From assembly GCA_018780645.1 (NCBI GenBank), contig JADMJJ010000017.1:62001-126000 (forward strand): a stretch of 64,000 bases of DNA, in the 5' to 3' direction. The DNA comes from Burkholderiaceae bacterium (GTDB taxonomy: Bacteria > Pseudomonadota > Gammaproteobacteria > Burkholderiales > Burkholderiaceae_C). Below the pieces are notes generated by a model, which did not search any database, was not told where the DNA came from, and worked only from the letters and a program-made list of their open reading frames with translations. Below are positions 29,444 to 37,127 of this stretch, piece after piece; within the stretch, counting starts at the first letter, position 1, and each line of letters begins with the position of its first letter. Made by a program: the position numbers and the translations under genes.

Positions 29444-29715
29444 GCGCAACCCATGCCGGCGTCGAGAAGATTCGCGAGCGCCTGGCCCTGGCCTTCGGCG
29501 AGCAGGGCCTGGAGGTGCAGGATGACAGTCATCTGCACGCCGGCCACGCCGGAGCCCGCGAAGGCGGCCACTACACGGTGCGCCTGGTCAGCGAGCGTTT
29601 CACGGGACTGTCACGCGTGGCCCGCCATCGCCTCGTATATGATGCCCTCCGTGAATTGATGCACCAAGGCATACATGCGCTCGTCATCGACGCCCGCACG
29701 CCTCAAGAGTGCTGA
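29440..29715 (+). CDS. BolA family protein
   Basis: 91 residues. HAGHAGAREGGHYTVRLVSERF is the BolA core with the conserved His used for iron-sulfur binding with a monothiol glutaredoxin, followed by SRVARHRLVYDAL and a C-terminal HALVIDARTP strand. It lies between yciB and the peptidyl-prolyl isomerase, an order seen in many betaproteobacteria. Likely role in iron-sulfur trafficking or stress morphology control. Confidence 0.93.
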   Translation: MSATHAGVEKIRERLALAFGEQGLEVQDDSHLHAGHAGAREGGHYTVRLVSERFTGLSRVARHRLVYDALRELMHQGIHALVIDARTPQEC

Positions 29716-29821
29716 CGTTTTCAAGTCTTCCCAAACCGTCAATTTGCCCACGGCCGCCTTGCGCGGTGTCGAATGTCCCGGCAGGAACTGCCGGTCGAGT
29801 CTGTTGAAAGGCCACACCCCC

Positions 29822-30625
29822 ATGAAGAAGATCGTCCTGACCGCCCTGCTGGCGGCCGCGTCCACTGCCCTGCTGCCCATCTCGGCCAGCGCGCAGAACA
29901 TTGCGACCGTGAACGGCAAGGCCGTGCCGAAGTCGCGTGCGGACACGCTGATTCAGCAAGTCACACGCAACGGCCAGCAGCAGCGCACCCCCGAGATGGA
30001 AGCGCAAGTGCGCGACGAAGTCGTGCTGCGCGAGATCTTCATGCAGGAAGCCGAGAAGCGCGGCATCCCCGCCAGCGCCGACTACAAGGCCCAGATGGAA
30101 CTGGCCCGCCAGAGCCTGCTGATACGCGAGCTGTTCGAGGACTTCGGCAAGAAGAACCCCGTCACCGACGTCGAAGCCAAGGCCGAGTACGACAAGGTCA
30201 AGGCCCAGGCCAGCGGCAGCGAGTTCCGCGCCCGCCACATCCTGGTCGAGAAGGAAGAAGACGCCAAGACCTTGATTGCCCAGATCAAGGCCGGCGCCAA
30301 GTTCGAAGACCTGGCCAAGAAGTCGTCCAAGGACACCGGTTCCGCCGAAAACGGCGGCGACCTGGATTGGGCCAATGCCAACAGCTATGTGCCCGAGTTC
30401 AGCGCCGCACTGACACAGCTGACCAAGGGCCAGATGACCGACACCCCGGTCAAGACACAGTTCGGCTTCCACGTCATCCGCCTGGAAGACACGCGCGAAG
30501 CGCAGTTCCCCGGCTTCGAGGAAGTCAAGCCCCAGATCCAGCAACGCATGGCCCAGCAGAAGCTGGCCAAGTTTCGCGACGAGCTGAAGGAAAAGGCCAA
30601 GACGGACTACAAGTTCTCGCGCTGA
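29822..30625 (+). CDS. Periplasmic parvulin-type peptidyl-prolyl isomerase
   Basis: 267 residues from ATG 29822. Signal peptide IVLTALLAAASTALLPISASA. An N-terminal SurA-like helical chaperone part is followed by a rotamase domain (about 135-225): EFRARHILVEKEEDAK, SSKDTGSAENGGDLDW and QFGFHVIRLED. Assists folding of envelope proteins. A strong terminator follows 22 bases after the stop. The frame extends upstream into bolA, but the signal peptide fixes the start. Confidence 0.93.
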   Translation: MKKIVLTALLAAASTALLPISASAQNIATVNGKAVPKSRADTLIQQVTRNGQQQRTPEMEAQVRDEVVLREIFMQEAEKRGIPASADYKAQMELARQSLLIRELFEDFGKKNPVTDVEAKAEYDKVKAQASGSEFRARHILVEKEEDAKTLIAQIKAGAKFEDLAKKSSKDTGSAENGGDLDWANANSYVPEFSAALTQLTKGQMTDTPVKTQFGFHVIRLEDTREAQFPGFEEVKPQIQQRMAQQKLAKFRDELKEKAKTDYKFSR

Positions 30626-30646
30626 GCCCAGGCTTGCGCCAATGAG

Positions 30647-30671
30647 AAAGCCTCCCGCGGGAGGCTTTTTT
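30647..30671 (+). terminator. Rho-independent terminator after the PPIase gene
   Basis: AAAGCCTCCC, GC, GGGAGGCTTT with a T-run: a 10-bp stem of strong GC content. It closes the yciB-bolA-PPIase unit. The transposase-associated inverted repeat begins 10 bases later. Confidence 0.92.
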
Positions 30672-30680
30672 CATGGCGCT

Positions 30681-31621
30681 AGGTCTTGCCTGTCCGTGCC
30701 TATCGGGGGCCGCTGCCGCGCTGCGCCTCGGCCCGTGCAATCAGCCGGCTGACCCGCGACACCGACAGGCCCAGGCCATCGGCCATCGCCGTCATGCTCA
30801 ACCCGCCCTCGGTGTAGGCGCGCAGCAGGCCCTGCTCGCGGCTGTCGCTGTCCTTGATCCACTGCGCCACACCGGTCTTGCCATTCCTGGCCTTGCCGTT
30901 CTTGGCCACCGCGCGGCCCTTGCCACCACCGGCCATCGCCTGCATGCGGGCCACAAAGGCCTCGTCGCCGAGATAGATCTGATGGCGCAGCGTGGTGTCC
31001 CAGAATTTGTCGCCGTCAAACACCGTCAGCGCGGCCTGGTACTTCTGCGCCGCCTTGCGCTGGTCACCCGGTGTGCGCGCCTCGCGGCCCAGCACATAGC
31101 TCAGCAGGCCCTTGGTCTCCAGCCATGCGGGCGTGTCGGTCTGCAGGGTATGGGCGGCGTGGCTGGACCAGGGCCAGTAGCCATCACCACGGGTCAGTCC
31201 GGCTCGCTTGGGCGCCGACTCGACATACTGGCAGGCCGCGAGCAGATGCTGATCCCGATCCACCAGCACACCCTTAAAGCGCCCCTGAAACACCGGGCCG
31301 TTCTTGCCGTGGCGCCGGTTGAAGGCCTGGGTGTAGACGCCATTGATATGCCGCATCAGCCGCGACAGATTTCCCTGGGCCGTGTAGAGCAGTAACTGGT
31401 AGTGCTCACCCAGCAGGCTGTAGGCGAGCACCTGGGCGTCGAAGCGCGCCATGCCCTGCTCTATGACCGCCAGCAGCGATTGCCGGTCCGCGTCGTCCAT
31501 GAAGATCGCGGCATTCGCATGACCGCGGGAGGTCACGTGATAAACCGCGCCGGGGAATTCGATGCGTAGAGGGCGTGCCATGACTGCAATCTAGGCTCAA
31601 AATGAAAAAAAGACAAGACCT
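30681..31621 (-). mobile_element. Single-gene HUH/Y1 transposase element bounded by short inverted repeats
   Basis: AGGTCTTG at 30681-30688 and its exact inverse CAAGACCT at 31614-31621 bracket the transposase gene (941 bases in total). Similarity continues inward with mismatches (AGGTCTTG followed by CCTGT versus TCTTT). IS200/REP-associated transposases use subterminal hairpins rather than true terminal repeats, so the exact ends are uncertain. Confidence 0.5.
30700..31581 (-). CDS. Y1/HUH transposase of the REP-associated (RAYT-like) family
   Basis: 293 residues. The N-terminus RPLRIEFPGAVYHVTSRGH is the typical opening of solo Y1 transposases. The HUH motif region reads GEHYQLLLYT: the second His is Gln, whereas relatives have His-x-His. 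The catalytic Tyr appears kept in CQYVESAPKRAG. A C-terminal helix-turn-helix of the DnaA-C type (SMTAMADGLGLSVSRVSRLI) is present. The gene is full length and not frameshifted, so it has been kept intact despite the altered motif. Such genes occur singly and are thought to act on short palindromic repeats rather than move themselves often. Confidence 0.85.
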   Translation of the reverse strand: MARPLRIEFPGAVYHVTSRGHANAAIFMDDADRQSLLAVIEQGMARFDAQVLAYSLLGEHYQLLLYTAQGNLSRLMRHINGVYTQAFNRRHGKNGPVFQGRFKGVLVDRDQHLLAACQYVESAPKRAGLTRGDGYWPWSSHAAHTLQTDTPAWLETKGLLSYVLGREARTPGDQRKAAQKYQAALTVFDGDKFWDTTLRHQIYLGDEAFVARMQAMAGGGKGRAVAKNGKARNGKTGVAQWIKDSDSREQGLLRAYTEGGLSMTAMADGLGLSVSRVSRLIARAEAQRGSGPR

Positions 31622-31701
31622 GGCCCGACACCTGCTCCCTAATGAATATGGAGTGAAAACCCGCAGTCAAAACCAGTGCAGGACCAGTGGAGACCTGGCC
31701 C
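31617..31701 (+). repeat. Direct repeats AGACCTGGCCC beside the transposase
   Basis: AGACCTGGCCC occurs at 31617-31627 and again at 31691-31701, 74 bases apart; the first overlaps the right inverted repeat. CCAGTG is also repeated just before the second copy. They probably belong to the transposase-associated repeat cluster. Confidence 0.5.
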
Positions 31702-31724
31702 CGATGGACGGCCGCAGCCCGCCG

Positions 31725-32570
31725 TCAGAAGCCGCGCAGCGGCAACGCGCCGTCCCGCTGCAGCCAGTTGCGCGCAGAGTAGCGGGTGCGGGCATCGGTC
31801 ACATGCAGAGTGTAGGCATGGCGCGAAACCGGTGACAGATTCGGTGCGCTGTAGTGGGGCAGCAGGCCGTGGAAGCACACCAGGGTGCCGGCCTTGACCT
31901 CCACCGGCACGGCCATGCTGTCGTCCGGCCAGGGCGTGGCGTCCAGCTTGAGCAGCTCGGTCTTGTCGCCATCGCGCACGAACAGCTCACGCAGCACGCC
32001 GCGCGCCCCCTGCTGGCCGCCCGGCTCCACCCACAGGCAGCCGTTGTCGCGGGTGGCGTCTTCCAGCGCAAACCAGAAGGTCGTCACGCTCATCGGATCG
32101 GTGTCGAAATAGGTCGCATCCTGGTGCCAGCGCACCTCGCCGCCGATGCCGGGCTGCTTGAAGATGTACATCGACTGCCAGATCTGCGGCTGCTCCAGGC
32201 CCAGATCGCGGGCCAGTGCGGCCAGCTCGGGGCCGTGGGAGAAGGCATCGAAGACCGGATCCAGATCGTGCAGCGCATGGCCGATCTTGTTGATCGACAG
32301 GGCCTTGGCCTGGCCGAGGCGCCCCTGGGCGTCAAACGCCTTTTCCTCAAAGAAGCAGCGCATCTTGTCGCCGGAGCCCAGGAAGTAGCTGTCGTCCTGG
32401 CGCTTGGTCTCGTCGGTGGTGAAGATGCTCTTCTGCTCGCCCGGGTCGAAGGCCTCGACGAGGGCCTGGGCCCGTTCGCGCAGCGCGGCCACTTCGTGAG
32501 CCGACTTGAAGCCGGGCAGGACCAGATAGCCGTCCTGCTTGAATTGCTGTTGTTGCGCCGCGCTGAGCAT
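31725..32570 (-). CDS. Phytanoyl-CoA dioxygenase (PhyH) family protein
   Basis: 281 residues. Fe(II)/2-oxoglutarate dioxygenase with the iron ligands His-x-Asp in WHQDATYF and the distal His in SRHAYTLHV; the 2-oxoglutarate-binding Arg is the one in that same segment. The family opening FKQDGYLVLPGF is present. Substrates of bacterial PhyH proteins are diverse (ectoine, phytanate, natural products, phosphonates). It lies 34 bases downstream of the nitrilase gene on the same strand, suggesting a two-gene unit for degrading or tailoring a nitrogen-containing compound. Confidence 0.88.
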   Translation of the reverse strand: MLSAAQQQQFKQDGYLVLPGFKSAHEVAALRERAQALVEAFDPGEQKSIFTTDETKRQDDSYFLGSGDKMRCFFEEKAFDAQGRLGQAKALSINKIGHALHDLDPVFDAFSHGPELAALARDLGLEQPQIWQSMYIFKQPGIGGEVRWHQDATYFDTDPMSVTTFWFALEDATRDNGCLWVEPGGQQGARGVLRELFVRDGDKTELLKLDATPWPDDSMAVPVEVKAGTLVCFHGLLPHYSAPNLSPVSRHAYTLHVTDARTRYSARNWLQRDGALPLRGF

Positions 32571-32604
32571 GCCGAGGTCTCCGTCTGTCTGTGAGAAGCC
32601 CAGT

Positions 32605-33555
32605 TTAGTCGCGCTCGATCAGCACCTGCTGGCGGCGGCGGTCTATCTCCAAACGCAGCACATCCGGCCGGGCATAGTGGCCGCTGGGGTCGAAGTTCTG
32701 GCGCTCCTCGCGCACCCGGGCCTGGTCCAGCTGAGCAACGATCAAGGTTTCCACGTCCGCCACCGGTTCGACCAGCCACAAGCCGTCCGGCCCGGCGATG
32801 CAGGAGCCGCCATTGGCCGAGGTCTCGGGCAGCACCTCGCGCAGCAGGGCCGCCTCGGGGATGTGATCCGGCACATCGCCGCGCCGCATCAGGCCGCTGA
32901 CGGCCAGCGAATAGCTACGGCCCTCGCGGGCAATGTGGCGGGTCAGATCGATGGTGTTGCGCAGATTGCCCGGCCACAGGGCCACATGAAGGTCCTCGCC
33001 TTGCGCCTGCAGCGCGGCGCGCGGCAGCGGCATCCAGTTCTCCCAGCAGTTCAGACCGCCGGCACGGAAGGGGCCGACCTCGAAGGTGCGCAGGCCGGCG
33101 CCGTCACCTGTGGCCCAGACCAGACGCTCCTCGAACGTGGGCATCAGCTTGCGGTGCACATTGCGCACCTCGCCCTGCGGATCGATCCAGACCATCGAAC
33201 AATAGACGCTGTGGCCCCGCGCGGCGGGCTGCTCCATCACACCCAGCAGCACCCAGCACTTCGCCGCCCGGGCGGCCGCGCAAAGCGGCGCCAGATCGCC
33301 GCGCTCGATGCGCACCGCCTGCTCGGCATAGTGGGCGTAGAAGCGCTTCTGCAGCGCCGACTCGAAGCGCGCGCCATCCGTCAGCTCCACCCAGAAGGGG
33401 TAGCCCGGCAGCAGGGCCTCGCCAAAGGCCACCAGCTGGCAGCCCTCGCGGCCGGCGCGGGCCACCCAGTCCACCATCTTGGCCAGCGTCGCCGCGCGAT
33501 CCAGCCAGATGGGCGCAATCTGGGCCAGGCCCACGGTCAACACGCTTGAAATCAT
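32605..33555 (-). CDS. Nitrilase-superfamily carbon-nitrogen hydrolase
   Basis: 316 residues from ATG 33555, with GGGAGA 6 bases upstream. The Glu-Lys-Cys triad is visible: Glu in FGEALLPGYPFW, Lys in HRKLMPTFEERLVW and Cys in GLNCWENWMPLPR. The CWENWMPL block is characteristic of branch 1 (true nitrilases and cyanide hydrolases), which turn R-CN into carboxylate plus ammonia. The substrate is unknown. An extended open frame upstream overlaps the QueD gene on the other strand and is not coding. Confidence 0.9.
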   Translation of the reverse strand: MISSVLTVGLAQIAPIWLDRAATLAKMVDWVARAGREGCQLVAFGEALLPGYPFWVELTDGARFESALQKRFYAHYAEQAVRIERGDLAPLCAAARAAKCWVLLGVMEQPAARGHSVYCSMVWIDPQGEVRNVHRKLMPTFEERLVWATGDGAGLRTFEVGPFRAGGLNCWENWMPLPRAALQAQGEDLHVALWPGNLRNTIDLTRHIAREGRSYSLAVSGLMRRGDVPDHIPEAALLREVLPETSANGGSCIAGPDGLWLVEPVADVETLIVAQLDQARVREERQNFDPSGHYARPDVLRLEIDRRRQQVLIERD

Positions 33556-33726
33556 TTCTATCTCCCTGAGCAAAAGTGATCGCCATTTGTAGCTCCCGCG
33601 CCCGACCGGCGCTTGCAGAATCCTGCGCAAATGGCCCCGGCTGCCCGGCAGCGCGCCGAAACAGCGAAAATACCGCCTTGAGCGCTGCCCTTCCACGGCC
33701 CGCCGCTCCCCGCTACCGGTATTTGC

Positions 33727-34824
33727 ATGACGACGCCCCACACCCTTTTTTCCGCCGCCAGCGGCTTTGAATCGGCCGCCCAGGTCACCCTGCTGCCGGT
33801 CGGCCACCGCTCGCGCGGCCTGCATGGCCACAGCTATCTGGCCACCGTACGCGCCGACCTGCCCGGCGGCTGGGCCCCCTTCCCCGGCGGCGAGGTCGAG
33901 GCGCTGCGCGCCCGGCTCGAGGCCTGCCTGGCGCCGCTGGACTACCAATTGCTGAACAACACCATTGCCCAGCCGACCGACGAGAACATCGCCCGCTGGA
34001 TCCGCGAACGCCTGGACGTGCCAGGCATCGCCCAGATTGGCATCCAGAGCACGGCCCATTCCGGGGTCGATCTGGACGCCGCCGGCATGGCCCATGTCTG
34101 GCGCCGCTACCGCTTCCAGGCCGCCCACCGCCTGCCCCAGGTGCCGCTGGGCCACAAATGCGGGCGCATGCATGGCCACGGCTTCGAGGTCATCGTTCAC
34201 GCCAATCAGGACCTGGGCACGCGCGATCTTTCGATCGACTACGACCATCTGGACGAAGTCTGGGCGCCGCTGCACCACCAGCTGAACTACCAGTGCCTGA
34301 ACGATATCGAGGGCCTGGACAACCCGACCAGCGAGGTGATCTCCAGCTGGCTGTGGCAGCGGCTGAAGCCGCAACTGCCCGAGCTGTCCTGGGTCACCGT
34401 CTATGAAACCGGCTCCTGCGGCGCCAACTTCGACGGTGAAAGCTACCGCATCTGGAAGGAGCTGACGCTGGACAGTGCGATCCAGCTCAAGCGCGCGCCC
34501 GATGGCAGCGCCCTGCGCAGCATCCACGGCCATACCTACACCCTGCGCCTGCACTTGAGCGCGCCGCTGGACACGGTGATGGGCTGGACGGTGGATTTCG
34601 GCGATGTGAAGACCTTGTTCGACCCGATCTTCAAGGCCATAGACCACCGGCCGCTGTACGAGATCGCCGACATGAGCGACGGCGACACCGCCAGTATCGC
34701 CGCCTGGATACTCGAGAAGGCCCGCGCACAGCTGCCGCAGCTGGACCGCGTGGACCTGTATGAAACACGCGGCTGCGGAGCTATCGTGAGCGCGGCATCG
34801 GAAGGTCCGGCGCTGCCGGTTTGA
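33727..34824 (+). CDS. queD: Triple T-fold 6-carboxy-tetrahydropterin synthase-like protein (QueD)
   Basis: 365 residues, three times the usual 120-140. Three PTPS/QueD repeats are visible. Repeat 1 (1-118): HGH at 33-35 but no upstream Zn His, Cys replaced by Ser, Tyr at the His position (LDYQ). Repeat 2 (about 124-240): complete set with His134 (AAHRL), Cys145, His149 and His151 (MHGHGF), His183/184 and Glu227 (TVYETGSCG). Repeat 3 (about 250-355): HGH 267-269, Asp-His 306-307, Glu346, but no Cys or first His. It probably makes 6-carboxy-tetrahydropterin for queuosine, as queE is next. The active repeat is likely the middle one; the others may form structural partners. Confidence 0.85.
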   Translation: MTTPHTLFSAASGFESAAQVTLLPVGHRSRGLHGHSYLATVRADLPGGWAPFPGGEVEALRARLEACLAPLDYQLLNNTIAQPTDENIARWIRERLDVPGIAQIGIQSTAHSGVDLDAAGMAHVWRRYRFQAAHRLPQVPLGHKCGRMHGHGFEVIVHANQDLGTRDLSIDYDHLDEVWAPLHHQLNYQCLNDIEGLDNPTSEVISSWLWQRLKPQLPELSWVTVYETGSCGANFDGESYRIWKELTLDSAIQLKRAPDGSALRSIHGHTYTLRLHLSAPLDTVMGWTVDFGDVKTLFDPIFKAIDHRPLYEIADMSDGDTASIAAWILEKARAQLPQLDRVDLYETRGCGAIVSAASEGPALPV

Positions 34825-34888
34825 AAAGATGAATCAGTTTTCGATCATGCTGGACACGGGCCGAGCGCCGGGCCGCCCCAAGCCGGCC

Positions 34889-34938
34889 CGCATCCCCTCG
34901 GGGGATCGACAAACGTACTCGTTTGGCGAGGGGCTCAC
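34889..34938 (+). promoter_or_regulatory. Structured leader of queE with Shine-Dalgarno in a stem
   Basis: CCCCTCG (34894-34900) pairs perfectly with CGAGGGG (34927-34933), which contains the queE ribosome site (GAGGGG). Inside, AAACG (34911-34915) pairs with CGTTT (34920-34924). Alternatively ATCCCC (34892-34897) pairs with GGGGAT (34901-34906), which would free the ribosome site. The two folds are mutually exclusive, so translation of queE could be switched. Not recognised as a preQ1 riboswitch; it could also belong to a Burkholderiales intergenic repeat family. Confidence 0.5.
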
Positions 34939-35574
34939 ATGAGCTACGCAGTCAAAGAGATGTTCTTCACCCTGCAAGGGGAAGGCGCCCAGGCCGGCCG
35001 CGCGTCGGTGTTCTGCCGCTTTGCCGGCTGCAATCTGTGGAGCGGCCGCGAGCAGGACCGCTCATCCGCCCAATGCAACTTCTGCGACACCGATTTCGTC
35101 GGCATGGACGGCATCGGTGGCGGGCGCTTTGCCACGCCCGAGGCGCTGGCCCAGGCGGTGGCGGCCCTGTGGCCGGCAGGCGCCGGCGGCAAGCCCTATG
35201 TGGTCTGCACCGGCGGCGAGCCGCTGCTGCAGCTGGACCAGGCGCTGGTCGATGCGCTACATGCGGTCGGCTTCGAGATTGCCGTCGAAACCAATGGCAC
35301 GCAGCTGCCACCCAAGGGCCTGGACTGGATCTGCGTCAGCCCCAAGGCCGACACCGATATCGTGCTGACCCAGGGCGACGAGCTGAAGCTGGTCTTCCCG
35401 CAGCCCCAGGCCCTGCCCGAGCGCTTCGAGGGCCTGAACTTCACCCATTTCTTCCTGCAACCGATGGACAGCGTCCTGCGCGCCGACAACACACGCCGCG
35501 CGGTCGAGTACTGCATGGCGCATCCGCAATGGCGCTTGAGTGTGCAGATGCACAAGGTCATCGGCATCGCCTGA
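34939..35574 (+). CDS. queE: 7-carboxy-7-deazaguanine synthase
   Basis: 211 residues. Radical SAM enzyme converting 6-carboxy-tetrahydropterin to 7-carboxy-7-deazaguanine, the second dedicated step to preQ0 and queuosine. The cluster Cys have the QueE-specific spacing C31-x14-C46-x2-C49 (GCNLWSGREQD...QCNFCD). SAM-binding CTGGEPLLQLD and the ETNGTQLP strand are present. Located 114 bases after queD. QueC and queF are not in the window. Confidence 0.96.
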   Translation: MSYAVKEMFFTLQGEGAQAGRASVFCRFAGCNLWSGREQDRSSAQCNFCDTDFVGMDGIGGGRFATPEALAQAVAALWPAGAGGKPYVVCTGGEPLLQLDQALVDALHAVGFEIAVETNGTQLPPKGLDWICVSPKADTDIVLTQGDELKLVFPQPQALPERFEGLNFTHFFLQPMDSVLRADNTRRAVEYCMAHPQWRLSVQMHKVIGIA

Positions 35575-35582
35575 GAGAGCAT

Positions 35583-35598
35583 TCCGGGGAAACCCGGA
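35583..35598 (+). other. GNRA-capped hairpin between queE and dbpA
   Basis: TCCGGG-GAAA-CCCGGA: a perfect 6-bp GC stem closed by a GAAA tetraloop, 8 bases after the queE stop. It ends inside the -10-like GATAAT in front of dbpA. May stabilise the 3' end of the queD-queE mRNA; no T-run follows. Confidence 0.45.
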
Positions 35599-35602
35599 TA
35601 AT
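35597..35602 (+). promoter_or_regulatory. -10-like hexamer, possible leaderless start of dbpA
   Basis: GATAAT ends exactly 6 bases before ATG 35609, with no Shine-Dalgarno. No convincing -35 is seen. Confidence 0.45.
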
Positions 35603-35608
35603 CGGACG

Positions 35609-37048
35609 ATGACTATCGCCTCACAAGACACGTCCGCCGACGACTCCCTGGCCTTCAAGCGCCTGCCCTTGACGCCCGCCATGCTGGCCAATCTGGAGCA
35701 GCTGGGCTACACGCAGATGACGCCCATCCAGGCCGCCAGCCTGCCCGCGGCGCTCGCCGGCCAGGACCTGATCGCTCAGGCCAAGACTGGCAGCGGCAAG
35801 ACCGCCGCCTTTGCGCTGGCCCTGCTGAACAAGCTGGATCTGCGTCGTTTCGAGGTCCAGGCGCTGGTAATGTGCCCGACCCGCGAGCTGGCCGACCAGG
35901 TGACGCAGGAGATACGCCGCCTGGCCCGCGCCGAAGACAATATCAAGATCCTGACCCTGTGCGGTGGCTCGACAATGCGCCCGCAGATCGCCAGCCTGGA
36001 GCACGGCGCGCACATCGTCGTCGGCACGCCGGGCCGGCTGATGGACCATCTGGATCGCGGCACCCTGAACTTGGGCGCGCTGAACACCCTGGTGCTCGAC
36101 GAGGCCGACCGCATGCTGGACATGGGCTTCTTCGACGACATCGTCACCGTCGCCAAGCAATGCCCGAAGACCCGCCAGACCCTGCTGTTCTCGGCCACCT
36201 ACCCGGAAGGCATCGCCAATCTGAGCAAGCAGTTCCTGCGCAACCCGCTGGAGGTCAAGCTGACCACCCAGCATTCAGCCAGCAAGATCCGCCAGCGATT
36301 CTACGAGGTCACCGAGGAGCAGCGCCTGCATGCGGTGTCGCTGCTGCTGGCCCACTTCCGGCCGGCCAGCACGCTGGCCTTCTGCAATACCAAGCAGCAG
36401 TGCCGCGATCTGGTCGACGTGCTGGAGGCCCAGGGTTACAAGGCGCTGGCCCTGCATGGCGATCTGGAGCAGCGCGATCGCGACCAGGTGCTGATCCAGT
36501 TCGCCAATCGCAGCATCTCGGTGCTGGTGGCCACCGACGTCGCCGCCCGCGGCCTGGACATCGCCCAGCTGGAGGCGGTGATCAATGTGGACATCACGCC
36601 CGACATCGAGGTGCACACCCACCGCATCGGCCGCACCGGCCGCGCCGACGAGGACGGCTGGGCCTTCAGCCTGGCCAGCCTCGACGAGATGGGGCGCGTC
36701 GGCAATATCGAAAAGATGCAGGGCCAGGAATCGAAGTGGCACCAGCTCAGTGAGCTGACGCCCGCCAGCAGCGAACCGCTATTGCCGGCAATGGAGACGC
36801 TGCAAATCCTCGGCGGCCGCAAGGAGAAGATACGCCCCGGCGACGTGCTGGGCGCGCTGACCGGCGAGGCCGGCTACACCGCGGCTCAGGTCGGCAAAAT
36901 CAATATCACCGAGTTCCACACCTATGTGGCGGTCGCACGCGACGTCGCCGCCGAGGCGGTGCGCAAGCTGTCGGCGGGCAAGGTCAAAGGGAAAAAGGTC
37001 AAGGTCAGGAAGCTGGTGGACTTGGGGATGGACCTTGGCACGAAGTGA
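35609..37048 (+). CDS. dbpA: ATP-dependent DEAD-box RNA helicase DbpA
   Basis: 479 residues. Helicase motifs in order: Q-motif GYTQMTPIQ, I AKTGSGKT, Ia PTRELADQ, II LDEADRML, III FSATYP, V DVAARGLDI, VI HRIGRTGRA. The C-terminal ~75 residues (RPGDVLGALTGEAGYTAAQVGKINI...) are the DbpA-type RRM that recognises hairpin 92 of 23S rRNA; the Lys-rich end KVKGKKVKVRKL is typical. Acts in 50S ribosome assembly. ATG 35609 is the first Met of the family; an upstream extension overlaps queE. Confidence 0.96.
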   Translation: MTIASQDTSADDSLAFKRLPLTPAMLANLEQLGYTQMTPIQAASLPAALAGQDLIAQAKTGSGKTAAFALALLNKLDLRRFEVQALVMCPTRELADQVTQEIRRLARAEDNIKILTLCGGSTMRPQIASLEHGAHIVVGTPGRLMDHLDRGTLNLGALNTLVLDEADRMLDMGFFDDIVTVAKQCPKTRQTLLFSATYPEGIANLSKQFLRNPLEVKLTTQHSASKIRQRFYEVTEEQRLHAVSLLLAHFRPASTLAFCNTKQQCRDLVDVLEAQGYKALALHGDLEQRDRDQVLIQFANRSISVLVATDVAARGLDIAQLEAVINVDITPDIEVHTHRIGRTGRADEDGWAFSLASLDEMGRVGNIEKMQGQESKWHQLSELTPASSEPLLPAMETLQILGGRKEKIRPGDVLGALTGEAGYTAAQVGKINITEFHTYVAVARDVAAEAVRKLSAGKVKGKKVKVRKLVDLGMDLGTK

Positions 37049-37127
37049 CAAGCTCCGTCCTCAACTGGCTATGGGCTTGACACGCTGATCACAGGCAGAA
37101 TGAGCCCAGCATCGCGGGGAGCTAGTC

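Noticed and set aside
33556-34647. Upstream extension of the nitrilase frame
   Set aside because: It lies antisense to the well-supported QueD gene and lacks nitrilase similarity; a good ribosome site supports ATG 33555.
34889-34938. queE leader as a known preQ1 riboswitch
   Set aside because: Lacks the small H-type pseudoknot and the conserved A-rich tail of preQ1-I, and is too short for preQ1-II; kept only as an unassigned structured leader.
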